A stretch of DNA of 64,000 nucleotides from Acinetobacter sp. C32I (GTDB lineage: Bacteria; Pseudomonadota; Gammaproteobacteria; Pseudomonadales; Moraxellaceae), in assembly GCF_023702715.1 (NCBI RefSeq), contig NZ_CP098480.1:2232001-2296000 (forward strand), in the 5' to 3' direction. Below, one piece after another: positions 25,228 to 41,126 of the stretch (its first letter is position 1; each line of letters opens with the position of its first letter). The position numbers and the translations under genes are program-made. The notes under the pieces were generated by a model. It was not told where the DNA came from, did no database searches, and worked only from the letters and a program-made list of their open reading frames with translations.

Positions 25228-26571
25228 ATGTCTTATTTTCAGCAAAAGCTTAACACGCAACTCACTTCTGCATTTGAGCTTCTGTCCCGACTTTATGATT
25301 TAACTGGATTGGTCTATTTGCACGACCAAGCTTCGCCTGTGATTGCCTTTTTACCCACAGAGTTTTTAGTTTCTCAACACGCTGAACTGCAACAATTCCA
25401 ACAGATACAATTCAATCAATATCAAATCAAATCAGAAGTGAACACGCTCTTAGAATTCGCTCAGTTTGATGACATCTCCTGTTCTGATCACTCTAATGGA
25501 TTTCATGGTGGATATATTGGTTTCTTTAGTTATGACTATAGTGCGAATCAATTTATTGAAATTGCGGCCCATCCACAACCTCACTTTTTTTTAGGCCAAT
25601 ACACTAGCTTTTTAAAGTTTCAGCAAGGTGAATGGTACTTTCATAGTAAAGATGTTCAGGCCGAACGTATCTATCAATACATTTCCAATTTACTCAATAC
25701 ACCAAAACAACTCAATACACTGTCTTTAAATCAACAATGCCACCCTCGTTGGGCGAAACAGCAGTACTTCACTGCATTCAACCAAGTTCAGGAGTACATC
25801 AAAGCGGGGGATTGTTATCAAATTAATTTGACCCAAGAATTTACAGCACCGACCCAGGGCTCATTACTCAGTCGCGCCCAAGACTTATGGGAACTTACCC
25901 ATGCCCCTTATGCGGGTTATCTCAAAATTAATGATTTTGAGCTGCTCAGTTGTTCACCTGAATTGTTTATTGAATTTCAAACTCATGGAAAGATAAAAAC
26001 GCGCCCGATTAAGGGAACCATGCCCCGTTTTGATGATCCTGAGCAGGATAAAATCTCTAAAAATAAACTAAGTAGTTCTGAAAAAGATCAGGCTGAGAAT
26101 GTCATGATTGTGGATTTACTGCGCAACGATTTAAGCGTTTATGCAGAAACAGGTTCGGTAAACACCACAAAACTGTTTGAAATTGAAAGCTTCAATCAAG
26201 TTCATCATATGGTCAGTGAGATCACCGCGACTTTAAAAGAACAGATTAATCCAATGCAAATGCTATTGTCTGCCCTGCCTGGCGGTTCGATTACAGGCGC
26301 ACCCAAAATTCGAGCAATGCAGATTATTGAAGAATTAGAAGGCGCACCACGAGGTGCTTATTGTGGCAGCTTGGGTTATTTTAATTTTGATGGAACAGGA
26401 TGCTGGAATATTTTGATTCGCAGTATTCAGCAATACCAGAATCAATTATCGATGTGGGCGGGTGGCGGGATTACCATTGCCTCTGATGCAGAAGCCGAGT
26501 ATCAGGAATGTTTCGATAAAATTTCTGCCATGCTTGATTTACTCAATACATGGCAGAAAGCGGACAATTAA
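25228..26571 (+). CDS. pabB: Aminodeoxychorismate synthase component I
   Basis: The 447-residue chorismate-binding enzyme makes 4-amino-4-deoxychorismate for folate synthesis, using ammonia from the PabA subunit. Motifs include KAGDCYQINLTQEF, RPIKGTMPRF with the PabB-specific lysine (TrpE has PIAGT), ENVMIVDLLRNDL, LPGGSITGAPKIRAMQIIEELE and GAYCGSLGYF. The lysine in PIKGT is the nucleophile in PabB, which supports PabB over TrpE. It is convergent with hisC, with only 8 bases between the two stops. Confidence 0.95.
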   Translation: MSYFQQKLNTQLTSAFELLSRLYDLTGLVYLHDQASPVIAFLPTEFLVSQHAELQQFQQIQFNQYQIKSEVNTLLEFAQFDDISCSDHSNGFHGGYIGFFSYDYSANQFIEIAAHPQPHFFLGQYTSFLKFQQGEWYFHSKDVQAERIYQYISNLLNTPKQLNTLSLNQQCHPRWAKQQYFTAFNQVQEYIKAGDCYQINLTQEFTAPTQGSLLSRAQDLWELTHAPYAGYLKINDFELLSCSPELFIEFQTHGKIKTRPIKGTMPRFDDPEQDKISKNKLSSSEKDQAENVMIVDLLRNDLSVYAETGSVNTTKLFEIESFNQVHHMVSEITATLKEQINPMQMLLSALPGGSITGAPKIRAMQIIEELEGAPRGAYCGSLGYFNFDGTGCWNILIRSIQQYQNQLSMWAGGGITIASDAEAEYQECFDKISAMLDLLNTWQKADN

Positions 26572-26579
26572 ATCAAAGC

Positions 26580-27665
26580 TTATAAAATTTGCGTTTTAAG
26601 GGTATCCACGAAACGCTGATTTTGTTCATCGGTGCCAATGGTAATACGCAAGAATTGATTGATTCGTGGTTTGTTGAAGTAACGAACAATAATTCCTTGT
26701 TCACGCAATTGTTGGGCAAGTCGTGCCGCATCATGTTGTGGGTGCGTTGCAAAGATAAAATTAGCTTTTGATGGTAAAACCTCAAACCCCAAAGCGGTAA
26801 GATCACTCACCAATTGCTCGCGACTCTCGATCACCTTTTGACATTGCGCTTCAAAATAAGCTTGATCCTCAAAAGATGCGACAGCGGCTGCTATGGCAAA
26901 GCGATCCATTGGGTATGAGTTAAAACTATTCTTCACTGCTTCAAGTGCCGCAATCAAATGCGCCTGTGCAATCGCAAAGCCGACACGTAATCCTGCCAAT
27001 GAGCGTGATTTCGATGTCGTTTGGCAAACCACTAAATTTTCGTATTGATTGACCAATTGTACTGCTGATTCTGCACCAAAATCGACATAGGCTTCATCAA
27101 TCACCACCACGCGATCAGGATTGGCTTTAAGCACCTGCTCAATCTGTGCTAATCCTAATGCAATGCTGGTTGGTGCATTCGGATTGGTAATGATGATCCC
27201 GCCATTTTCCTGTGCATAATCAGAAACATCAATTTCGAATTTTTCATTCAATGGGATCTGCTTGGTTTGCGTTGCAAAAAATTGGCTATAAACAGGATAA
27301 AAGCTATAGGTAATATCTGGATAAAGAATCGGCTCTTTTTGAATAAAAAACGCTTTAAAAATATGCGCCAAAACTTCATCCGAACCATTGCCGACAAAGA
27401 CTTGGCTGATATCTACCTGTTGTTGCTTAGCAATCGCCTGCTTGAGTGCCGTTGCATCAGGATCTGGATAAAGACGTAGGTCATCCGCTTGATTCGTCAA
27501 AACGGCTTCAACCGCTGCCACGACTTTTGGCGATGGTGGATATGGATTTTCGTTGGTATTCAGTTTGAGTAAGTTCTGAATTTTAGGTTGCTCACCTGGC
27601 ACATACGGCTCTAATTCACGAACTTCGGGACTCCAAAAACGCATTTGTTCTGTTGTAAACGTCAT
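26580..27665 (-). CDS. hisC: Histidinol-phosphate aminotransferase
   Basis: The 361-residue PLP enzyme converts imidazole acetol phosphate to histidinol phosphate. It has the fold-type I motifs [45 protein letters not shown] and [14 protein letters not shown], with the PLP lysine in SKSRS. The N-terminus [18 protein letters not shown] is typical of the HisC form found in gammaproteobacteria of this group. A repeat element separates it from hisD. Confidence 0.95.
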   Translation of the reverse strand: MTFTTEQMRFWSPEVRELEPYVPGEQPKIQNLLKLNTNENPYPPSPKVVAAVEAVLTNQADDLRLYPDPDATALKQAIAKQQQVDISQVFVGNGSDEVLAHIFKAFFIQKEPILYPDITYSFYPVYSQFFATQTKQIPLNEKFEIDVSDYAQENGGIIITNPNAPTSIALGLAQIEQVLKANPDRVVVIDEAYVDFGAESAVQLVNQYENLVVCQTTSKSRSLAGLRVGFAIAQAHLIAALEAVKNSFNSYPMDRFAIAAAVASFEDQAYFEAQCQKVIESREQLVSDLTALGFEVLPSKANFIFATHPQHDAARLAQQLREQGIIVRYFNKPRINQFLRITIGTDEQNQRFVDTLKTQIL

Positions 27666-27682
27666 TTTATATTCTCTTGTTG

Positions 27683-27776
27683 CCCTCTCCTAACCTCTCC
27701 CCAAGGGAGAGGAATCTTCAAACCTATTTCACATATATCGTGACAAGTCCCCGCTCTTTTTAGGAGAGGGTTAGGG
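27683..27776. repeat. REP-like imperfect inverted repeat between hisC and hisD
   Basis: CCCTCTCCTA (27683-27692) is the reverse complement of TAGGAGAGGG (27761-27770), and an inner hairpin CCTCTCCC/GGGAGAGG (27694-27701 with 27705-27712) lies inside the left arm. The GGTTAGGG tail further matches the CCTAACC of the left side. The element resembles intergenic CCTCTCC/GGAGAGG palindromes that occur in many copies in bacterial genomes. Confidence 0.6.
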
Positions 27777-27822
27777 AAAGGTTTATATTTGTTATCGTGC
27801 TAGGTTACGACACACTTCAAAC

Positions 27823-29127
27823 TTAACTTTGGTAGCGATAGCGGGCTGAACGTGCATGAGCATCAAGATTTTCTTGTACCGCAAGGACATCGGCCGTTTT
27901 CGCCAAAGTTTTAACACCGTCCTGTGAGCACATAATCAGGCTTGAACGCTTCTGGAAATCATAAACCCCAAGTGGCGATGAGAACCGTGCTGTGCCCGAT
28001 GTAGGTAAGACATGGTTTGGACCCGCACAATAATCACCAATCGCTTCTGGTGTATAACGTCCCATAAAGATTGCGCCTGCATGACGAATTTCTTGACTCA
28101 TCACTTCAGCATCATCAAGGCACAGTTCCAAGTGCTCAGGTGCTACTTGATTGATCAACGCAATCGCTTCAGCACGGTCTCGCACCAAAACTAAAGCGCC
28201 GCGATTCTGAATCGACGTTCGCGCAATTTCGGCTTTTGGTAATTCAGCCAAGTGCTTTTCAATTGCGGCATCCACAGCATTTAAAAGTGCTTCATCAGGT
28301 GTGATAAAAATGGCTTGAGCAACGGTATCGTGTTCTGCTTGAGACAGTACATCCATGGCTAACCATTCAGCATTATTTTCACCTTCGGCATAGACCAAAA
28401 TTTCCGAAGGCCCTGCGATCATATCGATCCCAACCTGCCCAAAAACAGCACGTTTTGCAGCTGCAACAAAGCGGTTGCCTGGCCCTGTGATTTTATCCAC
28501 AGCTGGAATAGTTTCGGTTCCATAAGCCAATGCCGCAACAGCTTGTGCACCACCAATGGTAAATACACGGCTTACCCCTGCCAAATAGGCAGCAGCTAAC
28601 ACCAATGGATTCAATTCACCATTCGGAGCTGGAACCACCATGATGATTTCAGGAACTCCCGCGACATGTGCAGGCAAAGCATTCATTAACACCGATGAAG
28701 GATAAGAAGCTAAACCACCCGGTACATAAATCCCGACACGATCAAGCGGTGTAACTTTCTGGCCTAAGGTATTGCCCAACTCATCCACATAGCTCCAACC
28801 TTCTTGCTTTTGCGCTTGGTGGAACGAGCGAATACGTTTTGCGGCCAACTCCAAAGCTTCACGAATTTCAGTACTTAAGCCTTCAAATGCGGTTTTCAAT
28901 TGGGCTTGGGTCAATTCTAAATCAGAGAATTGATGCGCTGGATGTCGATCGAACTGCTGTGTTAATTTAAGTACATGTTCATCACCATGCCGACGTACAT
29001 CAGCAATGATTTGGTCCACAGTTTGTACTAATTGAGGATCATTCACAGTTTCAAATGCTAAAAGTTCAGCAAAAGCCTGTTTAAAGTTCTGATCCTGAGT
29101 CGATAAACGTCGCATCAATTTACCCAC
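27823..29127 (-). CDS. hisD: Histidinol dehydrogenase
   Basis: The 434-residue enzyme oxidises histidinol to histidine in two NAD-dependent steps. Recognisable motifs are [86 protein letters not shown] and the C-terminal [17 protein letters not shown]. The zinc and active-site residues (His and Glu in the SQAEHD and PEHLEL segments) are present. A second ATG at 29115 (MRRLSTQ) may be the real start. Confidence 0.96.
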   Translation of the reverse strand: MGKLMRRLSTQDQNFKQAFAELLAFETVNDPQLVQTVDQIIADVRRHGDEHVLKLTQQFDRHPAHQFSDLELTQAQLKTAFEGLSTEIREALELAAKRIRSFHQAQKQEGWSYVDELGNTLGQKVTPLDRVGIYVPGGLASYPSSVLMNALPAHVAGVPEIIMVVPAPNGELNPLVLAAAYLAGVSRVFTIGGAQAVAALAYGTETIPAVDKITGPGNRFVAAAKRAVFGQVGIDMIAGPSEILVYAEGENNAEWLAMDVLSQAEHDTVAQAIFITPDEALLNAVDAAIEKHLAELPKAEIARTSIQNRGALVLVRDRAEAIALINQVAPEHLELCLDDAEVMSQEIRHAGAIFMGRYTPEAIGDYCAGPNHVLPTSGTARFSSPLGVYDFQKRSSLIMCSQDGVKTLAKTADVLAVQENLDAHARSARYRYQS

Positions 29128-29246
29128 AAGGCGAATAAGAGAGCGCTAAGTTTACTCTTTTTCATCCGACTTGTGGGCAAGATAACATCAGCATTTCCAT
29201 CTGCTTTAATAGGAAAAATCATTTTTAGGCTTAAATATTTTAAATT

Positions 29247-29909
29247 TTATGTATTTAGGTCAGGATTATCCCAATCGCCATCGCGTTGTATAAGCCAATT
29301 TAAAGCCCCATGACGTTCTACAACTACCGAAGTATTTAAATTTGCAGGTGCATCTTGTTGTTTTAAGCGAGCATCTACACATGCCCAATCATAGCGATAG
29401 ATTAAATCTGCCTGATCTAAAATTTCATCGACACTTCTTAACTCAACTTGCTGCATAAATTCATCAAAAGAACCACAGGCAGAGACCACTTGCACTGCAA
29501 AATCACAATCTGCAATTGTATCTGGATAGCCGAGCTCTTTAACGATACCTAAAGCCCAAAGTAAAACCCAGTAAGCCTCATATTTCCAAATCATATTGAC
29601 GATATCTTGTTGAGAACCTTCTTGATTTAAAATATTTTGCTCTTTAGAGCTTAACTCATCAAATACTTTAAATTTATGCAGTAAATCAACGATAAAGCTT
29701 TTCGTTTCCTGATCAAATTGCTGATGATTTAAATCACAGGCCACTTGGATGATGATTAAACATGCAATTGCCCGTTTGGCAATATCCTCTGCGGAACGAG
29801 CAATCACCTCATCAGCCGATTCAATATGCGGTAACCATTCTATATAAGGGATAGACTGAGCTTGTAATTTTAAAATTGACTCTTGTTTACGCTGTAAAGG
29901 CGTTTTCAT
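29247..29909 (-). CDS. DUF4272 family protein
   Basis: The 220-residue product fits DUF4272: an N-terminal KTPLQRKQESILKLQAQSIPYIEWLP, then RSAEDIAKRAIACLIII, and the central signature WKYEAYWVLLWALGIVKELGYPD followed by DCDFAV. The C-terminus has VVERHGALNWLI. It has no signal peptide and is probably a helical cytoplasmic protein of unknown function. It sits between hisG and hisD but is flanked by a terminator on the hisG side, so it is probably not part of a histidine operon. Confidence 0.82.
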   Translation of the reverse strand: MKTPLQRKQESILKLQAQSIPYIEWLPHIESADEVIARSAEDIAKRAIACLIIIQVACDLNHQQFDQETKSFIVDLLHKFKVFDELSSKEQNILNQEGSQQDIVNMIWKYEAYWVLLWALGIVKELGYPDTIADCDFAVQVVSACGSFDEFMQQVELRSVDEILDQADLIYRYDWACVDARLKQQDAPANLNTSVVVERHGALNWLIQRDGDWDNPDLNT

Positions 29910-30002
29910 TATTATTACTCATCACCAGACAATACGCCCTTTTAGCACAACCCTCAATCTGAAAGGAAGATTTTCCTTTTCCTAATCAGAAGATTCAGCG
30001 AT

Positions 30003-30031
30003 AAAAAAACCGTTCAAAGGAACGGTTTTTT
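30003..30031 (-). terminator. Terminator after hisG
   Basis: CCGTTC and GAACGG with an AAAG loop, flanked by A and T runs, form a strong hairpin 19 bases past the hisG stop. Confidence 0.88.
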
Positions 30032-30049
30032 AGAAACATCATGTAAAAA

Positions 30050-32001
<1,952 letters not shown>

Positions 32002-32253
32002 TTAAGCTCCGAAAAGGCTTGCTTTGCGCCATTCGTCTTTTGTCATTGCGCGAATCGTAACAGCGTGAACTTCACCACTCGCAATATAAGAATTTAGAGG
32101 TGCATAAACCGATTGTTGACGAGCAACGGTACGTTTACCTTCAAACTGATCATCAACAATACGCAGGTCAAATTTTCCAGCTTGTCCGCTCACTGCTACT
32201 TCTGCTTCAGGGAAAGCTTCTTTTAAAATTTGCGTGAGCTGCTCACTATTCAT
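32002..32253 (-). CDS. ibaG: BolA/IbaG family protein
   Basis: The 83-residue protein has the BolA fold, with EAEVAVSGQAGKFDLRIVDDQFEGKRTVARQQSVYAPLNSYIASGEVHAVTIRAMT. The conserved Ser-Gly-Gln region and the C-terminal HAVTIRAMTKDEW identify the IbaG (YrbA) type. These proteins bind glutaredoxin-bound Fe-S clusters and are often encoded just upstream of murA, as here. Confidence 0.92.
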   Translation of the reverse strand: MNSEQLTQILKEAFPEAEVAVSGQAGKFDLRIVDDQFEGKRTVARQQSVYAPLNSYIASGEVHAVTIRAMTKDEWRKASLFGA

Positions 32254-32349
32254 TCCAAGACCTCTTATACAACCATTGGTGTAAAACGAGCTATTTTACT
32301 ATAACTTTTTCACATAATTCAGTAAGCAGTTTCTTTTTTTATCAATAAA

Positions 32350-32379
32350 AAAAAAGAGGCTCCACAAAAAGCCTCTTTT
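32350..32379 (-). terminator. Terminator after hpf
   Basis: AAAAGAGGCT (32352-32361) pairs with AGCCTCTTTT (32370-32379) around an 8-base loop, followed by a long T run on the minus strand. It lies 13 bases past the hpf stop. Confidence 0.88.
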
Positions 32380-32392
32380 ATAAAAATAAAAA

Positions 32393-32734
32393 CTAACTCA
32401 AAAGTGCCAGTTCATGCTGATAAGAACATTGAATTTTTCGATGTTTCGCAAGCTGACGTTTTAATTTATCTGTAAGTTTTCTAATCGAAGTATACATATC
32501 ATCGGCTGTCGCCTGTGCAAACAGTTCCACCCCCGGCAAACGGATAATTGCTTCTGCAATATGGTTTGCACTGCCTTTGTGTGAACGTTTATCAATTTGA
32601 TGATCTTTCGCCAGTTTGATTTGCATACTATTGACCTGATCGAGATGCTTGGTCATTTGACTAAACTTTTCTTTTATATTTTCTTCAATGGCTGGTGTAA
32701 TGGTTAAATGGTGTCCACGAATCGTTATTTGCAT
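32393..32734 (-). CDS. hpf: Ribosome hibernation-promoting factor (short HPF)
   Basis: The 113-residue protein begins MQITIRGHHLTITPAIEENIKEKFSQMTKHLDQ and has the beta-alpha-beta core of the HPF/YfiA family, with HIAEAIIRLPGVELFAQATADDMYTSIRKLTDKLKRQLAKHR. It lacks the C-terminal dimerisation domain of long HPF, so it should help form 100S ribosome dimers together with RMF-like factors. The ATG at 32734 follows AGGTGAGG; a frame starting at 32749 would include this ribosome-binding region. It follows rpoN, an order known from many gammaproteobacteria. Confidence 0.93.
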   Translation of the reverse strand: MQITIRGHHLTITPAIEENIKEKFSQMTKHLDQVNSMQIKLAKDHQIDKRSHKGSANHIAEAIIRLPGVELFAQATADDMYTSIRKLTDKLKRQLAKHRKIQCSYQHELALLS

Positions 32735-32850
32735 AATTCTATCCCTCACCTTTTTTTCTCAGGATACAAGACAATCGCTCAAGCAAATTTAATGCACATC
32801 AGTGGTTCAACATCCATTAAATCATTTTCAGCGACTCCTCTAGTGACTAT

Positions 32851-32878
32851 AAAAAATTCATTATTCCGTAATAATGAA
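32851..32878 (-). terminator. AT-rich terminator after rpoN
   Basis: On the minus strand TTCATTATT, an ACGG loop and AATAATGAA are followed by six T residues. An outer repeat GTGACTAT/ATAGTCAC (32843-32850 with 32887-32894) encloses it. It could give partial read-through into hpf. Confidence 0.55.
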
Positions 32879-32904
32879 CTACTAGAATAGTCACACCTTA
32901 AAAT

Positions 32905-34353
32905 TTAGATCAAGACTTTTCTTTCAGAAGATGATGGAATATGTAACGATTCGCGATATTTTGCTACGGTACGACGAGCCACCTCAATCCCTTCATCCTT
33001 CAACATTTCAGCGATTGCATTATCAGACAAAGGCTTACGTGGATTTTCATTCGATACCAGTTTTTTAATCATGGCACGAATTGCAGTCGAGGAAGCTTCA
33101 CCACCCGTTGTGGTTCCCACATGGCTTGAAAAAAAGTATTTCAACTCAAATAAACCACGTGGCGTCAGCATATATTTATTGGTGGTCACCCGTGAAACAG
33201 TTGATTCATGCAATTCAACTTCTTCTGCGACATCACGAAGCACCAAAGGTTTCATTCCCTCTGGTCCTTGCTCCAAGAAAGCGCGTTGATGTTCAACAAT
33301 GCAGGTTGCCACTTTCAACAAAGTCTTATGGCGCTCATCAATGCTTTTAATAAAATTCTTCGCTTCCAGCATTTGATTACGCAGATAGACATTATCGTCA
33401 CTTTGATCAGCTCGACGAATCATGCCTGAATAAAAAGAATTAATTCTCAGTTTTGGCATTACATCTGGATTAAGCTGGACTTGCCAGTGTTGGTCTTTTT
33501 TTGCCACCACCACATCAGGCACTTGATACTCAGACTCTTGCTGATTAAATTCCAAACCAGGATAAGGCTTCAAAGTCTTCAGCAAATCAACTGCACTTTT
33601 TAGTTGTTCTTTGGATAGTCCCGTTTGTTTTAATAATTTATTCAGATCATTCGAGATCAATAATTCATAGTATTTTAATAGATTTCTAGCTTCAGCAAGA
33701 TAAGGAACTTTTTCATTAAAGGTTTCAAGCTGGATAGCTAAACATTCAGCCAAATTTCTTGAACCCACGCCAATTGGATCTAAACGTTGAATATGTTTTA
33801 AAACCACAATGATTTCATCTTCTTCAACTTCTTCCTCACTTTCCATTTCTTGTAACAAGCGGGAAACTGCAAGTAGGATATCCTCCAACGCTGCATCGAG
33901 GAATCCTTTATCATCCAAAGAGTCCACAATGCAATATGCAATCAGTTTATCGACAGTCGAAAAATGCAAAAGATTCACTTGATCTAAAATATGCTCTTTG
34001 AGGCTCAATTGTATCTGACGATTGTCCTCTCTCTCTTCATATTCTGGTGAGCCCAAGGCCGTCGATTGATGGGTATAAATATCATCCCATTCGGTATCTA
34101 CAGGTAAATCATTGGGAAGATGATCAGCATTGAGTTCAGTGGTTAAGTCCGCTGTCTCTTTTGTCTCTAGCGTCGAAAGACTTTCCGTTGTACCTAGATC
34201 CTCAATTTTCTCTAATAAAGGATTGCTATCTAATTGAATCTGGATTTCTTGTTCGAGTTCTAAACTTGAGAGCTGTAAAAGACGTATGGCCTGTTGTAAT
34301 TGAGGAGTCAACGATAAACTGTTCGCAACTTTCAATCCAACAGATAATTTCAT
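32905..34353 (-). CDS. rpoN: RNA polymerase sigma-54 factor
   Basis: The 482-residue protein has the sigma-54 region I (VANSLSLTPQLQQAIRLLQLSSLELEQEIQ), an acidic region II (about residues 55-110), the core-binding domain, the helix-turn-helix with LRDVAEEVELHESTVSRVTTNKYM, and the RpoN box ARRTVAKYRE near the C-terminus. It recognises -24/-12 promoters and needs enhancer-binding ATPases. It is followed by hpf as in other proteobacteria. No enhancer-binding protein or clear -24/-12 site was seen here. Confidence 0.97.
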   Translation of the reverse strand: MKLSVGLKVANSLSLTPQLQQAIRLLQLSSLELEQEIQIQLDSNPLLEKIEDLGTTESLSTLETKETADLTTELNADHLPNDLPVDTEWDDIYTHQSTALGSPEYEEREDNRQIQLSLKEHILDQVNLLHFSTVDKLIAYCIVDSLDDKGFLDAALEDILLAVSRLLQEMESEEEVEEDEIIVVLKHIQRLDPIGVGSRNLAECLAIQLETFNEKVPYLAEARNLLKYYELLISNDLNKLLKQTGLSKEQLKSAVDLLKTLKPYPGLEFNQQESEYQVPDVVVAKKDQHWQVQLNPDVMPKLRINSFYSGMIRRADQSDDNVYLRNQMLEAKNFIKSIDERHKTLLKVATCIVEHQRAFLEQGPEGMKPLVLRDVAEEVELHESTVSRVTTNKYMLTPRGLFELKYFFSSHVGTTTGGEASSTAIRAMIKKLVSNENPRKPLSDNAIAEMLKDEGIEVARRTVAKYRESLHIPSSSERKVLI

Positions 34354-34529
34354 AGTCTTTCCTTTTATTTAAACAAGCAAAAAACATGCCTATAAAATTA
34401 TTTATAACATAAAGCAATGTTTACGCATATAAGGAAAGTGATTTTAGACTGACTAATTTGTTCAAAAACCAATATAAAATAAATACCCCTATCTATTTAT
34501 TCACTAACTACTAATCAAGGCATCCGAAA

Positions 34530-34964
34530 TTACAATCCTACTTGTCTTGCCTGCTCTTTCAGCTCATCAAAGGTCATATCCGTATGATGTGTAGCAAAAA
34601 ACCATGAATGACCAAATGGATCTTCAAGCTCGGTCATAAGATCTCCATGAAATTGCTCCTCGACTGGCCGGATCACTTTAACTCCCGAAGCCTGTGCTCG
34701 CTCAAAAAAAGCTTTTACATCTTTTACATATACAAATAAATTAATAGGTGTACCACCAATTGACTCAGGGCTTTTAAAATTAAATTCAAGGTACTCTTCT
34801 CTTAACATAAAACGAGCACCCTCGATAGACACATCCGCATGTGCCACCAAGCCTTCTTTACGCTCAATAATATTTAATACTTCCGCACCAAAGGCGACCT
34901 TATAAAACTCAAGTGCAGCAAAAGCATTACGAACATTCAGATATGGAATCACAACATCAGCCAT
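34530..34964 (-). CDS. VOC family protein (PhnB/glyoxalase-like)
   Basis: The product (144 residues from the ATG at 34964) starts MADVVIPYLNVRNAFAALEFYKVAFGAEVLN and shows the paired beta-alpha-beta-beta-beta units of the vicinal oxygen chelate fold, with LFVYVKDVKAFFERAQASGVKVI and EDPFGHSWFFATH. The pattern GDLMTELEDPFGHSWFFATH is typical of PhnB-like VOC proteins. The substrate is unknown. GAGGTGG precedes the chosen ATG; a start at 34991 would put this site inside the coding region. Confidence 0.88.
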   Translation of the reverse strand: MADVVIPYLNVRNAFAALEFYKVAFGAEVLNIIERKEGLVAHADVSIEGARFMLREEYLEFNFKSPESIGGTPINLFVYVKDVKAFFERAQASGVKVIRPVEEQFHGDLMTELEDPFGHSWFFATHHTDMTFDELKEQARQVGL

Positions 34965-35100
34965 TTGAGCCACCTCGCTGTTATTTTTCAATACTTATTT
35001 TTATAAATAGAATAGACTCTCAATCCTCATAAAAGTTAACCAATCAGGCCAATATTTCCAACATATTATGTGTTTTTATTCTTATTTTTCCGCACGATAA

Positions 35101-35134
35101 AAAACACCCCCAACCAGTTAGGTTGGGGGTGTTT
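35101..35134 (-). terminator. rRNA operon terminator
   Basis: A perfect GC-rich hairpin (arms 35102-35115 and 35121-35134, loop AGTTA) with a T run lies just past the 5S gene on the minus strand. Confidence 0.93.
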
Positions 35135-35143
35135 AGATTTAAA

Positions 35144-35258
35144 AGCTGGCGATGACTTACTCTCACATGGCAAGTGCCACACTACCATCAGCGCTAAGAG
35201 GTTTCACTTCTGAGTTCGGGAAGGGATCAGGTGGTTCACTCTTGCTATTGTCGCCAGC
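35144..35258 (-). rRNA. rrf: 5S ribosomal RNA
   Basis: The minus strand reads GCTGGCGACAATAGCAAGAG and ends with GTCATCGCCAGC, giving the closed outer stem of a 5S rRNA of about 115 bases. The conserved CCGAACTCAGAAGTGAAAC is present. It lies about 160 bases past the 23S gene; the ends are approximate. Confidence 0.95.
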
Positions 35259-35416
35259 AAACTGTTTTGGTTTTGGGTGGTCTTACATTTTTTGCCACTT
35301 AGTACCGAAAGAGTTATTAACGGATTAGATAATTGGTCTGTATTGTAACTAGATTTCACACTAAATCAAGTTATGTATTGAATTTATCTTGAATACAACA
35401 ACTGTTTGGGTGTTGT

Positions 35417-38310
<2,894 letters not shown>

Positions 38311-38747
38311 TACAACCCCAAACAGTCGTTAACACATACAAGTGAGTGTTATCGTTGCAAACTTAATTGCCACTGGTTTGTTGTCTGTGAACTTAATCAC
38401 CATACAGCTTCAATCTAAATTCATATACCAAAACGCTTGATTCAGTGTTTTTGCTAGTTCTCAGATTAAATATCTTCTTAACAATTGCTTGTTAAGCTTA
38501 TATCTAATCGAGTTTGAACAATTTATTTCAGACTCAATTTTCTAATCTGTTAATGATTAACTACCACCTCGTCGGTGAGTAGTAAACTGTGATAAATCAC
38601 AGAGATTAATAAACCAGTCAACTTGGACTGTATTCACTAAACTCTATAATCTTCTTAGCTTCAAGCTACATCCTATGTGTGCCTGCGCACAGCATAGCTG
38701 TTTGCTTAAATTCTCGGACAAAGCGTTGCTTTGTTTACCCTCGAATT
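38311..38747. other. Spacer between tRNA-Ala and 23S rRNA
   Basis: This 437-base spacer holds no gene. It contains the 5' half of the 23S processing stem next to 38310 and is otherwise AT-rich. Antitermination boxes may be present but I could not fix their position. Confidence 0.7.
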
Positions 38748-38823
38748 TGGTGGAGACTAGGAGAGTCGAACTCCTGACCTCCTGCGTGCAAAGCAGGCGC
38801 TCTACCAACTAAGCTAAGTCCCC
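38748..38823 (-). tRNA. tRNA-Ala (anticodon TGC)
   Basis: The 76-base minus-strand sequence starts GGGGACTTAGCTTAGTTGG, has the anticodon loop CTTTGCACG with TGC, the T-loop GTTCGACTC and an encoded CCA end. It lies in the 16S-23S spacer, its usual place. Confidence 0.97.
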
Positions 38824-38878
38824 AGCTTATCACTTAATGAACGACATATCTTTCAATCCAAGCTACTGCAATCAGATT

Positions 38879-38955
<77 letters not shown>

Positions 38956-39014
38956 TCAGATACATCTTCGAAGAACAACTTGTTGTGGATTCTTACCAGT
39001 CACCAATCTTTCGT

Positions 39015-40552
<1,538 letters not shown>

Positions 40553-40754
40553 AAAATCATTAGTAGCTTATGGCTACAAATCTTGGCTCATCAATTTTCT
40601 GACTAAAAATTCGCTCAAATAAACTTCGAGAAATTTCTACTCTTCAATCAATGAAATATTTTCGATTGATCAACTAGTAAAAATCCACACAAGTTGTTCT
40701 TCTATTCTCTTAATGATCTTCTCGATGATTCGTCATCATCAAGCTAGGTCGGCT

Positions 40755-40782
40755 ATATTACTCTCAATTTCTTAAAAGTCAA
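40755..40782 (-). promoter_or_regulatory. rRNA operon promoter
   Basis: On the minus strand TTGACT (40782-40777), a 16-base spacer and TAATAT (40760-40755) lie about 200 bases before 16S. The GC-rich discriminator GCCGACC that follows is typical of stringently controlled rRNA promoters. Confidence 0.75.
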
Positions 40783-41126
40783 CAGGTAATTTAGATATTT
40801 AACAAACTTATCAATCAACCCAAGAACTCAACCACTTTAGCCAAATCCTTGTTTCTCAACAAGTTTTTATCTGCATCACCGCCGATGGATGTGCATTCTA
40901 CAGCATTTCCAATCCAACACAACCCCATTTTTTAAATTATCTTGATTTAATGCTTCGAATGTACATTTTTAAACCAAAATCACAATTTTTCTTATATTTT
41001 TCGACCGAATTTGTTTTAATAATAGGAGAACAACTAAACTATATGCTCATCTTTATGTTTCGCGTTTGCTGACGCAATCATTTTAATGGCTGTATTATTT
41101 CGCTCTCACAGCGATTAAGGACTTAT
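40783..41126. other. Region between the rRNA promoter and mlaA
   Basis: No gene is visible. It should hold upstream activating DNA for the rRNA promoter (AT-rich) and the mlaA promoter. AAGGAC lies just before the mlaA ATG. Confidence 0.5.
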
